A stretch of DNA of 64,000 bases from Microbulbifer agarilyticus. GTDB taxonomy: Bacteria > Pseudomonadota > Gammaproteobacteria > Pseudomonadales > Cellvibrionaceae. Within the stretch, counting starts at the first letter, position 1, and the number at the start of each line of letters is the position of its first letter. The stretch is taken from positions 1,240,001 to 1,304,000 of the forward strand of contig NZ_JAIUZM010000001.1 in NCBI RefSeq assembly GCF_020171345.1, read 5' to 3'. A program made the position numbers and the translations under genes. The notes under the pieces were generated by a model, which worked only from the letters and a program-made list of their open reading frames with translations, was not told where the DNA came from and did no database searches. Below are positions 45,755 through 53,711 of this stretch, in pieces.

Positions 45755-46999
45755 ATGCCCCCGAATTTCTTCGACGCCGACGGCCGCCCGCCGCGCTGGC
45801 TCGCTCCCTGTCTCGCCGCGCTGGTCGCGCTGACCCCGTTTGCCATCGACACCTATCTGCCGGCGATTCCCGCGATGGCGGTCGCGTTGGGCGTGGAAGT
45901 CGCACAGGTGCAGCACTCGGTTTCCAGCTATCTGCTGGGCTTTGCCTTGGGACAGCTGTTTGGTGGCCCACTGTCGGACCGCTGGGGGCGTATTCTGGTG
46001 GGCACCATTGGCCTTAGCGTGTTTATCGTCAGCACCACGCTGATTCTATTTGCCAACAGCGTGGAAATGCTGGTGGCGCTGCGCTTCTTCCAGGCCGCAG
46101 GCGGCGGGTTTGCCACGGTGATTTGCGGCGCCATCGTGCGCGACCTGTACCACGGCCGCGAGGCCGCACGCATCATGTCGCTGATTGCCACCATGATGCT
46201 GATTGCACCGATGGTAGCACCGGTGATCGGTTCCACCCTGCTGACCTTTGGCAACTGGCAAGCGATCTTTATCTTCCTGCTGGTATATGGCTTGGCCATG
46301 ATGGTGCTGGTACGCGGCATTCTGCCGGAAACCGTGTCGCGCTTTCGCCGTGCGCGGCGCCAGCGCCAGTCCCCGCACAGTATGTTTCAGGGCTACGCGG
46401 AGATTTTTCGCACCCCACGGGCACTGGGCTTCTTGTTCGGACAGGCATTTATCAGCGGCTGCATGTTCATCTACATCACCACCGCGCCGTTTGTGTTTAT
46501 GGAGCATTTCGGAGTCAGCCCGCAAACCTTCCCAATTCTGTTCGGCAGCAGCGTATTGGGCCTGGTGATCCTCGTGCAGCTGAATATCCGTCTGCTGAAA
46601 GTCTTCGAGCCCCGTCAGATCCTGCTGGCGGGTATCGCGCTGCAACTGGTGTTCTGTGCCTTGTTGCTGGCCAGCACTCTCTACTACGGCGCGCAGCAAC
46701 CGCTGTTGGCGTGGATGATTCCGTTGGTACTGGCGATGGCCACCATCGGCCTGATTACACCCAATTCGGCGGCCTGTTACCTGGAGTTCTTCCCCTCGAT
46801 CAGCGGCACCGCCAATGCGTTGTTCGGCGCGTCGCTGTTTATCTTTGGTGGGGTACTTGGTGGCACCGTGAGCGCGGTGCACACCGGCACCCTGGTGCCG
46901 ATTGCGGCGGGGATGTTGTGCTGCTCGGCCGCCGCGCTGTGCCTGGTGCTGTTTGTGGCGAAAGCGCGGCGGCCGATCGAGATATCAGAAAGAAAGTGA
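45755..46999 (+). CDS. Bcr/CflA family multidrug efflux MFS transporter
   Basis: A 414-residue inner-membrane drug:proton antiporter with 12 predicted helices. Family signatures are TPFAIDTYLPAIPAM in the first helix (with the D of the DHA1 drug subfamily), the loop 2-3 motif GPLSDRWGR (71-79) and MMLIAPMVAPVIGS in helix 5. Substrates may include bicyclomycin-like compounds or sulfonamides, by family only. ATG 45755 has no obvious Shine-Dalgarno. The 238 bases before it hold no gene. It is convergent with the glutathione transferase gene, nine bases apart. Confidence 0.92.
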   Translation: MPPNFFDADGRPPRWLAPCLAALVALTPFAIDTYLPAIPAMAVALGVEVAQVQHSVSSYLLGFALGQLFGGPLSDRWGRILVGTIGLSVFIVSTTLILFANSVEMLVALRFFQAAGGGFATVICGAIVRDLYHGREAARIMSLIATMMLIAPMVAPVIGSTLLTFGNWQAIFIFLLVYGLAMMVLVRGILPETVSRFRRARRQRQSPHSMFQGYAEIFRTPRALGFLFGQAFISGCMFIYITTAPFVFMEHFGVSPQTFPILFGSSVLGLVILVQLNIRLLKVFEPRQILLAGIALQLVFCALLLASTLYYGAQQPLLAWMIPLVLAMATIGLITPNSAACYLEFFPSISGTANALFGASLFIFGGVLGGTVSAVHTGTLVPIAAGMLCCSAAALCLVLFVAKARRPIEISERK

Positions 47000-47008
47000 C
47001 GTCCCGGG

Positions 47009-47608
47009 TTAAATCAAACCCTCGGCCTTGAGCGCCTTCTGCACACCCGGGCGCTGGGACATGCGTGCGGCAAACGCCGCGAGCTTCGGCCAGGCACTGG
47101 TGTCGATTTCGACAAACTTGCACCAGTTATACACGGTAAACAGGTAGGCATCGGCGATGCAGAAATCGTCGCCCAACAGGTAATCACCCGCCATATTGCC
47201 CTCGATATACTGAAAGCGCTTGGCGAGTTTTTTACTGGCCAACGCCTTTTCGTCATCGGTGCCACCCCAGAACAACGGCAGGAAGGTCTTGTGGACTTCG
47301 GTGGCCAGAAAGGTCAGCCACTCCAGTACTCTATAGTATGCGAGCGAGCCGTATTGTGGCGTCAGGTTTTTTTCTGGTTTCTGTTCAGCGAGAAACTGTA
47401 CGACCGCCGGGCCTTCGGTCAGCAATTCACCGCCCTCGAGCAACAGCGCCGGAACCTGCCCCTTGGGGTTGACCTCGACAAAATTGCCACCGCCATCCAT
47501 CTCCTTGGTTTTCAGGTTGACCTTGCACAGCTCCAGATCGATACCCGCCTCGCAGGCAACGATATGGGGCGACAGCGAGCAGGCGCCGGGCGAATAAAAC
47601 AACTTCAT
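47009..47608 (-). CDS. gstA: Glutathione transferase, beta class
   Basis: A 199-residue cytosolic enzyme that conjugates or binds glutathione. C10 (YSPGACSLSPHI) and H106 (TEVHKTFLP) are the catalytic residues of bacterial beta-class GSTs and stand at the same positions as in E. coli GstA. GQVPALLLEGG and ELLTEGPAVVQFLA form the glutathione-binding site. It lies 58 bases after a glutathionyl-hydroquinone reductase gene in the same direction, so the two probably share a thiol detoxification role. Confidence 0.93.
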   Translation of the reverse strand: MKLFYSPGACSLSPHIVACEAGIDLELCKVNLKTKEMDGGGNFVEVNPKGQVPALLLEGGELLTEGPAVVQFLAEQKPEKNLTPQYGSLAYYRVLEWLTFLATEVHKTFLPLFWGGTDDEKALASKKLAKRFQYIEGNMAGDYLLGDDFCIADAYLFTVYNWCKFVEIDTSAWPKLAAFAARMSQRPGVQKALKAEGLI

Positions 47609-47666
47609 CAGAGTTCCCTTTTCTGGTTTTGATCGAGTTTATCGCGCCCGGCTCCAGAACCGCGCC

Positions 47667-48638
47667 TCAGCCGCGACCGTGGGGCGCCGCGTAATCCAGC
47701 TCCGGACCCACGGGCACAATGCCGGTGGGATTAATGTTCCGGTGGCTGGCGTAATAGTGGGTTTTGATATGGTGGAAATCCACCGTTTCCGCGACCCCGG
47801 GCCGCTGGTACAGCTCGCGTACATACCCCCACAGGTTCGAATAATCCGCCAGACGCTGCTTGTTGCACTTGAAGTGGCCGTGGTACACCGGGTCGAACCG
47901 AACCAGTGTAGTAAACAGCCGCCAGTCCGCCTCGGTGATGCGATCCCCGGTGAGGTAGCGATTGTCCGCCAGGCGGCGCTCCAACTGCTCCAGTACCTCG
48001 AACAGGCGATGGTACGCCGCCTCGTAGGCCTTTTTGCTGGTGGCAAAGCCTGCACGATACACGCCGTTGTTGACGTTTTCGTATACCAGCGCGTTGGTGG
48101 CGTCTATATCGCCGCGTAAATCCTCGGGATAGAAATCCTGGTCATCTCCGGTCAGATCGTTGAACGCAGTATTGAACATGCGGATGATTTCCGACGACTC
48201 GTTGCTGACGATGCAGTTGCGCTGCTTGTCCCACAGCACCGGCACCGTCACCCGCCCGGAATAATCGCCGCGATTGCGGGTGTAAACCTCGTGCAGGAAT
48301 TCGCTGCCAAACAGCGCGTCGCCGCTGCTGCCTTCCTCCTGATTAAAAGTCCAGCCGTGCTCGTGCATGTAGGGGCTGACCACGGAAACAGTGATGTAGT
48401 CTTCCAGTCCTTTGAGTTTGCGGAAGACCAGTGTGCGGTGCGCCCAGGGGCAGGCGAGGGAAACGTACAGGTGGTAGCGGCCCTTTTCCGCCGGGAAGCC
48501 ACCCTCGCCGCTGGGGCCGGCACTACCGTCGGCAGTCACCCAGTTGCGCAGCTGCGCCGCTTCACGCTCAAACTCACCACCGCTTTTGTCGGTTTCATAC
48601 CAGCGATCTTTCCACTCGCCTTTCACCAAGAGTCCCAT
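47667..48638 (-). CDS. yqjG: Glutathionyl-hydroquinone reductase (YqjG/ECM4 family)
   Basis: A xi-class glutathione transferase that reduces glutathionyl-hydroquinones to hydroquinones. The catalytic C63 is in LACPWAHRTLVFRKLKGLED (the family CPWA motif). VPVLWDKQRNCIVSNESSEI is the glutathione-binding loop, and RLADNRYLTGDRITEADWRL belongs to the C-terminal domain. The length of 323 is typical. The DoxX gene comes just before it, as yqjF does beside yqjG in E. coli. Confidence 0.94.
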   Translation of the reverse strand: MGLLVKGEWKDRWYETDKSGGEFEREAAQLRNWVTADGSAGPSGEGGFPAEKGRYHLYVSLACPWAHRTLVFRKLKGLEDYITVSVVSPYMHEHGWTFNQEEGSSGDALFGSEFLHEVYTRNRGDYSGRVTVPVLWDKQRNCIVSNESSEIIRMFNTAFNDLTGDDQDFYPEDLRGDIDATNALVYENVNNGVYRAGFATSKKAYEAAYHRLFEVLEQLERRLADNRYLTGDRITEADWRLFTTLVRFDPVYHGHFKCNKQRLADYSNLWGYVRELYQRPGVAETVDFHHIKTHYYASHRNINPTGIVPVGPELDYAAPHGRG

Positions 48639-48671
48639 GATTGTGCTCCGTGTAGAGGTTGTGGTTGGCGA

Positions 48672-49076
48672 TCAGCGGTTTTTCACTTTCGCCATGGCGT
48701 GATCAAAGCTGAATTTACCCGCGCCGGCGCACGCCAGGATCAGAAAGCCGCCGGCGATAGTGATGTTTTTCATAAACATGATCTGCTGCATCTGGTCACC
48801 CGGTACGTTATGGAACAGCCAGGCGCTCAATGCGCAGAAGACAGCAAACGCCAGCGCTACCCAGCGGGTGAAGAAACCGAACAGAATCGCCAGGCCGCCG
48901 CCCAGCTCAAGCAGAATAACCAGCGGCAACAGAATGCCGGGCACGCCCGCGGCCGCCATATATTCCTGGGTACCCGCGTAGGCGCCAATCTTGCTGTAGC
49001 CGGCAACGATAAACATCACCGAAATAAGAATACGCCCAATCAGTTTGCCGAAATCACATAGTGCACCGTTTTGCAT
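48672..49076 (-). CDS. DoxX family membrane protein
   Basis: A 134-residue four-helix inner-membrane protein: LIGRILISVMFIVAGYSKIG, then GILLPLVILLELGGGLAILFGF, then two further helices. DoxX/YqjF proteins are linked to redox and thiol stress, but the biochemical role is uncertain. ATG 49076 (MQNGALCDFG) has GAGGA about seven bases upstream and is preferred over an earlier in-frame start at 49127. It leads a three-gene cluster with yqjG and gstA. Confidence 0.9.
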   Translation of the reverse strand: MQNGALCDFGKLIGRILISVMFIVAGYSKIGAYAGTQEYMAAAGVPGILLPLVILLELGGGLAILFGFFTRWVALAFAVFCALSAWLFHNVPGDQMQQIMFMKNITIAGGFLILACAGAGKFSFDHAMAKVKNR

Positions 49077-49244
49077 AGCAGAATCCTCGTAAATAGCCGT
49101 CGAGACGGAAAGTGTATGGAGTGACAACGCTGTTCAGTGTAATTCGACTTTTCGAAACAAAAATCGCAAATTATCGGCACGAATCTACGATTTTTTCGGA
49201 CCTTGACGTGATGTTTCCCCAGAAGGGATTATTGGAAGCTTTGG

Positions 49245-50249
49245 TCAACCTCGCCGGCGCTCGTCGACCAGCCCGGCGAGGATCTGGTCCATCACCCGCG
49301 AGGCCTTGCCGCCCTCGGCGCCGGCGACCGGGTGGCGCGCTGCGCCATTCAGGTGTTTGACCATGTTTTCGATATGGAAGAACTGGATATTCTCCGGATG
49401 GGGGATTGCCACTTGCTCGGACCCGCTGGCACTTTCCAGCACCAGGGGGGCATCGGCAAACACAGAAAAGCGGATGCTGCCGCGACTGCCGTGAATCACC
49501 ACTTCATCGCCGTATTCGGCGCAACCGAAATTCCAGAAGCCGGAACCGGTGGCGCCACTGTCGAATACCCAGCAGGCGGATACGGCGTCTTCGGCGTCGT
49601 ACAGGTTTTGCTGGTTGACGGCGATGCCCTTGGCGACGCGAATATCGCCAAGCAGATAAATAAACAGGTCCAGGCCGTGGCAGGCCAGGTCGACAAAGTG
49701 ACCGCCACCGGATACGGCAGGATCGGTGCGCCAGTTGTAGTCTGCGGATAGGTCCGCGTCAGATGGCAGCCGCGCATAACTCCAGTTGATATGGCGCACG
49801 TCGCCGATTTTGCCTTCATCCAGCCACGCCTTGACCTGATTAAAGCGCGGCAGGGAGCGGCGGTAATACGCGACAAACAATTGTGCGTTGCGGCCTGCGA
49901 AAGCCGCGGCGATTTCTTCGCACTCGGCGAAATTCAGCGCCATGGGTTTTTCCAGGCAGCAGTGCTTGTCGGCGGCGGCAATTTTCAGCGCGTACTCGCG
50001 GTGGCTGCCCGGCGGTGTCGCCACGTAGATGGCGTCGATTTCCGGGTCCTGAATCAGCGCGTCGGCATTGGCATAGGTCTTCGGCACCCCGTGGCGTTCG
50101 GCGTAGTCGGCAAGCTTTGCTGGATCGCGACGCATCACCGCCAGCAACTCAGAGCCCTGTACCTTGGCAAACGCGGGGCCGCTCTTCAGTTCGGTGACAT
50201 TACCGCAACCAATGATGCCCCAGCGGATCGGGCGATTATTTTGTTCCAT
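49245..50249 (-). CDS. Gfo/Idh/MocA family oxidoreductase
   Basis: A 334-residue NAD(P)-dependent oxidoreductase, usually acting on sugars or sugar derivatives. The N-terminal Rossmann motif is WGIIGCGNVTELKSGPAF. The EKP motif (KHCCLEKPMALN) has the catalytic lysine near residue 97, and HFVDLACHGLDLFIYLLGD holds the conserved histidine of the C-terminal domain. It stands alone after the LysR gene, with 37 bases between them, and both are on the minus strand. The substrate is unknown. Confidence 0.9.
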   Translation of the reverse strand: MEQNNRPIRWGIIGCGNVTELKSGPAFAKVQGSELLAVMRRDPAKLADYAERHGVPKTYANADALIQDPEIDAIYVATPPGSHREYALKIAAADKHCCLEKPMALNFAECEEIAAAFAGRNAQLFVAYYRRSLPRFNQVKAWLDEGKIGDVRHINWSYARLPSDADLSADYNWRTDPAVSGGGHFVDLACHGLDLFIYLLGDIRVAKGIAVNQQNLYDAEDAVSACWVFDSGATGSGFWNFGCAEYGDEVVIHGSRGSIRFSVFADAPLVLESASGSEQVAIPHPENIQFFHIENMVKHLNGAARHPVAGAEGGKASRVMDQILAGLVDERRRG

Positions 50250-50286
50250 TTATTACAAACTCTGGTCTCACAATCTCTGGTGTATC

Positions 50287-51174
50287 TCAGTCCAGTGGCG
50301 GCAGGCTTTCACGCAGGGCGCTCAGCAGCATGTTGGCGGCGGGGCCGGCGCAGTCGCGGTCGGCAAAGAACAGGTACACCATTACATTCCTTTCCCAGGG
50401 CTCCTCGGTGCGCAGCGGCAACAGGCGGTCGGCACAGAGCGAATCGCGGATGCGCGGCTCGGGCAGCCAGGCAAATCCCAGGCCGCGTTCGATCAGGTCG
50501 ATCGAGGTGTGCACATTGGTGACGGTAATACGTTCATCGGAGCCAAGCCAGCCCGCGTCCTGACGATTCTTCAGTGCGGAGTCCCGCATCACGATCTGCC
50601 GCGTGGCCTTCAAGTCCTCGCGGTTTACCGGGCGGCCCAAGTGGTGCAGGGGGTGATCCGGGTGCGCCACCGGCAGGAATTTCACCCGCGTGAGGGGCTC
50701 GCCGACAAAGCCCTGGGGGGAACGGGCAGAGAGGATAAAGTCTACTTCCTGCTGCAGCAGAAGCTCTTCGCCGCCCGACAGTACCGTCTCGCGGATTTCC
50801 AGGCGCGTGTGTGGATAGACTTCGGCAAAGCGCTCGACGGCGGTAAGCAGGGCGTCGTAGTCAAACAGTACATCCACCGCCAGGCGCAGCTGGGCTTCGG
50901 TGCCGGCGGCGAGGCTGGAGGCGACCGACTCGAGTGCCTCGGCTTCGTTCAGCAGACCGCCCGCGCGGTTCAGCAGCACGCGCCCGGCGTCGGTCAACTC
51001 CGCCTTGCGCCCGCGCACTTCCAGCAGGGCGATACCCAAGCTTTCCTGCAGTTTGTGCACCGCGTGATTAATGGAAGACTGGCTTTTGTGCACGGCTTCT
51101 GCGGCCTGCGAAAAGCCACCGTATTCCACCACCGCCTGAAACATGCGCCACTGTTCCAAAGTTACCTTGGCCAT
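50287..51174 (-). CDS. LysR family transcriptional regulator
   Basis: A 295-residue LysR-type regulator with an N-terminal winged helix-turn-helix (MAKVTLEQWRMFQAVVEYGG, AVHKSQSSINHAVHKLQ) and a two-lobed effector domain from about residue 90. GGGAAAG lies upstream of ATG 51174, which opens the normal LysR N-terminus; a longer reading to 51240 is not conserved. It is divergent from the pirin gene over a 149-base gap, so it is the likely regulator of pirin and of itself. Confidence 0.9.
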   Translation of the reverse strand: MAKVTLEQWRMFQAVVEYGGFSQAAEAVHKSQSSINHAVHKLQESLGIALLEVRGRKAELTDAGRVLLNRAGGLLNEAEALESVASSLAAGTEAQLRLAVDVLFDYDALLTAVERFAEVYPHTRLEIRETVLSGGEELLLQQEVDFILSARSPQGFVGEPLTRVKFLPVAHPDHPLHHLGRPVNREDLKATRQIVMRDSALKNRQDAGWLGSDERITVTNVHTSIDLIERGLGFAWLPEPRIRDSLCADRLLPLRTEEPWERNVMVYLFFADRDCAGPAANMLLSALRESLPPLD

Positions 51175-51323
51175 AGACTTTCCCTTGTCCAATGGGATCA
51201 AAACCGATGCGCTCGAAGTGCGCTGCGATTGATCTATCAATTTGTTCGAATATTAGCTGCGATTTTTTGCCATTTTCAGGCGATTTTATCGGCTTATACT
51301 GCCGGAAATGGAGGAGCATAACC

Positions 51324-52202
51324 ATGCAAAACGTCACACAGAACAGCGCAAATATCATCGGCATCCGCCCCGCAGCGCGGGTAGTGGCGGGACATCCCTC
51401 CGCGGATGGCGCCGGCGTAAAAATTCATCGCGTCGCGGGCTTCCAGTCTGCGGACTTCAGTCCCTTCCTGATGATCGACGAAATCCGCTCAGAAAACCCC
51501 GACGACTACATCGCCGGTTTTCCACCGCACCCGCACCGCGGTATCGAGACCCTCACCTATATGTTGAGTGGTGAGTTCGAGCACAAGGACCACCTGGGCA
51601 ATCGCGGCGCAATCTCCCAGGGGGGCGCCCAGTGGATGCGTGCCGGGCGCGGCATTATCCATTCGGAGATGCCCTCGCAAGGCGACAGCGGCATGCACGG
51701 CTTTCAGTTGTGGATCAATATGGCGGCCAGGGACAAGATGGCCGACCCGGACTGGCGCGATGTGCAACCGGAGCAGGTGCGCGAGGTCACCCTCGATGCG
51801 CAGGGCTCGATGATCCGCCTGATCGCGGGCCAGTGGCAGGTCGCCGGTGAACCGGAATGCGCGCCCCTGCTCGACACCTCGGCCAGCGCAGCGGTCGCCG
51901 ACCTGCGCCTGGCGGCCGGTGCCGAGGTCAGCCTGCCGCTGCCGGCAGCACACACGGTGCTGGTGTATATCTACCGCGGTTCACTGGATACCGGACGCGG
52001 CGTGGTGGACCGTGGCAACCTGGTGCTGTTCGGCGCAGGTGAAGCCCTGCAGCTGCGCGCCGCTGAGGAAGCGGGTGTGTTGATCCTGCACGGCAATCCG
52101 CTGAATGAGCCCATCGCCCATTACGGACCCTTTGTGATGAACACACGCGAGCAAATCGAGCAGGCTGTGCGCGACTACAATAACGGCACCCTGACCGATT
52201 AA
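51324..52202 (+). CDS. Pirin family protein (YhhW-like)
   Basis: A bicupin of 292 residues. The metal-binding residues of the N-terminal cupin are visible as H69 and H71 (FPPHPHRGIETLTYMLSG), H113 and E115 (GRGIIHSEMP). Some bacterial pirins have quercetin 2,3-dioxygenase activity and others act as regulators; sequence alone does not decide. The ATG at 51324 has GGAGG nine bases upstream. A 10-bp hairpin (52237-52267) lies after the stop. Confidence 0.93.
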   Translation: MQNVTQNSANIIGIRPAARVVAGHPSADGAGVKIHRVAGFQSADFSPFLMIDEIRSENPDDYIAGFPPHPHRGIETLTYMLSGEFEHKDHLGNRGAISQGGAQWMRAGRGIIHSEMPSQGDSGMHGFQLWINMAARDKMADPDWRDVQPEQVREVTLDAQGSMIRLIAGQWQVAGEPECAPLLDTSASAAVADLRLAAGAEVSLPLPAAHTVLVYIYRGSLDTGRGVVDRGNLVLFGAGEALQLRAAEEAGVLILHGNPLNEPIAHYGPFVMNTREQIEQAVRDYNNGTLTD

Positions 52203-52236
52203 ATTCAGCCGGGATATTGCGCTCGCATTACTGCGC

Positions 52237-52267
52237 TTTGCAGGGCACGATCCACGCGCCCTGCAAA
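52237..52267 (+). repeat. Perfect 10-bp hairpin after the pirin gene
   Basis: TTTGCAGGGC (52237-52246), an 11-base loop, then GCCCTGCAAA (52258-52267). There is no T-run. It lies between the pirin stop and the antiporter start and could stabilise or partly end the pirin mRNA. Confidence 0.5.
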
Positions 52268-52302
52268 CCTGACGCAATCCGGTATGGAGATTCCGCGCTC
52301 AC

Positions 52303-53625
52303 ATGGATGTCTATTACACCTTTTGTTTTATTGCCGCGGCCTCCGTTTTCCTCGGATTTCTCAACCAGTATGTACTCCGCACCCAGACCACCATTGCGAT
52401 TACCGCCGGCTCCCTCGCGCTGTCGCTGATCGTTACCGGTCTCGGCAAACTGGAAATCGTCGAGCTGCGCGACTGGGCGGCGCAATTACTGCCGCTGATG
52501 AACCTGGAAGACCTGTTGCTGAAGGGCATGCTCGGCTTTCTGCTGTTTGCCGGCTCCCTGCATATCGACCTGTATATGCTGCGCAACCAGAAAATCGAGA
52601 TTACCGCACTGGCAATTTTCGGCACCCTGATCTCGACTTTTGTGGTGGGTTACCTGCTGTATTTCCTGTTCGGGCTGCTCGGCATGCCGGTGCCACTGGT
52701 GTACTGCCTGTTGTTTGGCGCGCTGATTTCCCCCACCGACCCCATCGCAGTGCTGGCGATCATCAAGAACCTGAGGGCGCCGTCACAGGTTTCGATCCAG
52801 GTAGAGGGGGAATCTCTGTTTAACGACGGCTTCGGCATGGTGGTGTTCGCGGTGCTGTATGCGCTGGCGTTCCAGGGCACCGAGCCAACGTTCCCAGCAA
52901 TCAGCCACCTGTTTATGGTGGAGGCCTTCGGCGGTATCGCCCTCGGGCTCGCCATCGGTGGGCTGTTTCACTGGTTGATCTGCTCCACCAATGATCACAG
53001 CCTGGAATTACTGCTCACCCTGGTAATCCCGACCGCGGGCTTTGCCACGGCCAATATCCTCGGCGTGTCCGGTGCGCTGGCCATGGTGGTATCGGGGATC
53101 ATTATCGGCAACTTCACTCGCGAACACGGTTTCTCGCGGGTGAGCCAACACGAACTGGACAACTTCTGGAGCATCACCGAAGAGTTCTTAAATGGCATCC
53201 TGTTCCTGCTGGTGGGGCTGTTCCTGATCACGATCAATTTTGAGCCCATCGACTACGTGATGATCGTCGCCGCGATCATGATTGTGTTGATTGGCCGGAT
53301 AGCGGCGGTGAGCATTCCCTTCCAGTTCCTGAAACGCCACCGCAGGTACCACCCCTATACCGAACGTATTCTGATCTGGGGTGGGCTGCGCGGTGGTCTG
53401 GCGCTGGCACTGGCGATGTCGATTCCGTCTGGCGTTCAGATCGGAAGCGAGGATGGGGGGAACAGCCAGGACTTGCGCCACCTGTGGGTGGTTATGACCT
53501 ACGGCGTGGTACTCTTTTCTATTGTGGTTCAGGGCTCCACCATTGCCCCACTGATACGCCGCAGTCGCGAAGCGAATTTTTCCAGCAACGCGCCACCCCC
53601 GAAAGCGGGGCAACAGGCGCAATAA
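52303..53625 (+). CDS. CPA1 family Na+/H+ antiporter (NhaP-like)
   Basis: A 440-residue antiporter with about 12 to 13 helices. The ion-binding helix carries ISPTDPIAVLAIIKNL, followed by VEGESLFNDGFGMVVFAV, both hallmarks of CPA1/NhaP. RILIWGGLRGGLALALAMSIP is the later conserved arginine helix. It exchanges cytoplasmic Na+ (perhaps K+) for H+ in the inner membrane. ATG 52303 opens the frame. A second, CPA2-type antiporter gene follows after 86 bases. Confidence 0.92.
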   Translation: MDVYYTFCFIAAASVFLGFLNQYVLRTQTTIAITAGSLALSLIVTGLGKLEIVELRDWAAQLLPLMNLEDLLLKGMLGFLLFAGSLHIDLYMLRNQKIEITALAIFGTLISTFVVGYLLYFLFGLLGMPVPLVYCLLFGALISPTDPIAVLAIIKNLRAPSQVSIQVEGESLFNDGFGMVVFAVLYALAFQGTEPTFPAISHLFMVEAFGGIALGLAIGGLFHWLICSTNDHSLELLLTLVIPTAGFATANILGVSGALAMVVSGIIIGNFTREHGFSRVSQHELDNFWSITEEFLNGILFLLVGLFLITINFEPIDYVMIVAAIMIVLIGRIAAVSIPFQFLKRHRRYHPYTERILIWGGLRGGLALALAMSIPSGVQIGSEDGGNSQDLRHLWVVMTYGVVLFSIVVQGSTIAPLIRRSREANFSSNAPPPKAGQQAQ

Positions 53626-53711
53626 GCGCAACGGACAATAGACAACCAGCTCCAAGACCACTGGATGCCGGGGGGCATCCATAACCCGCACACACAATTC
53701 AAAACAGCGTT

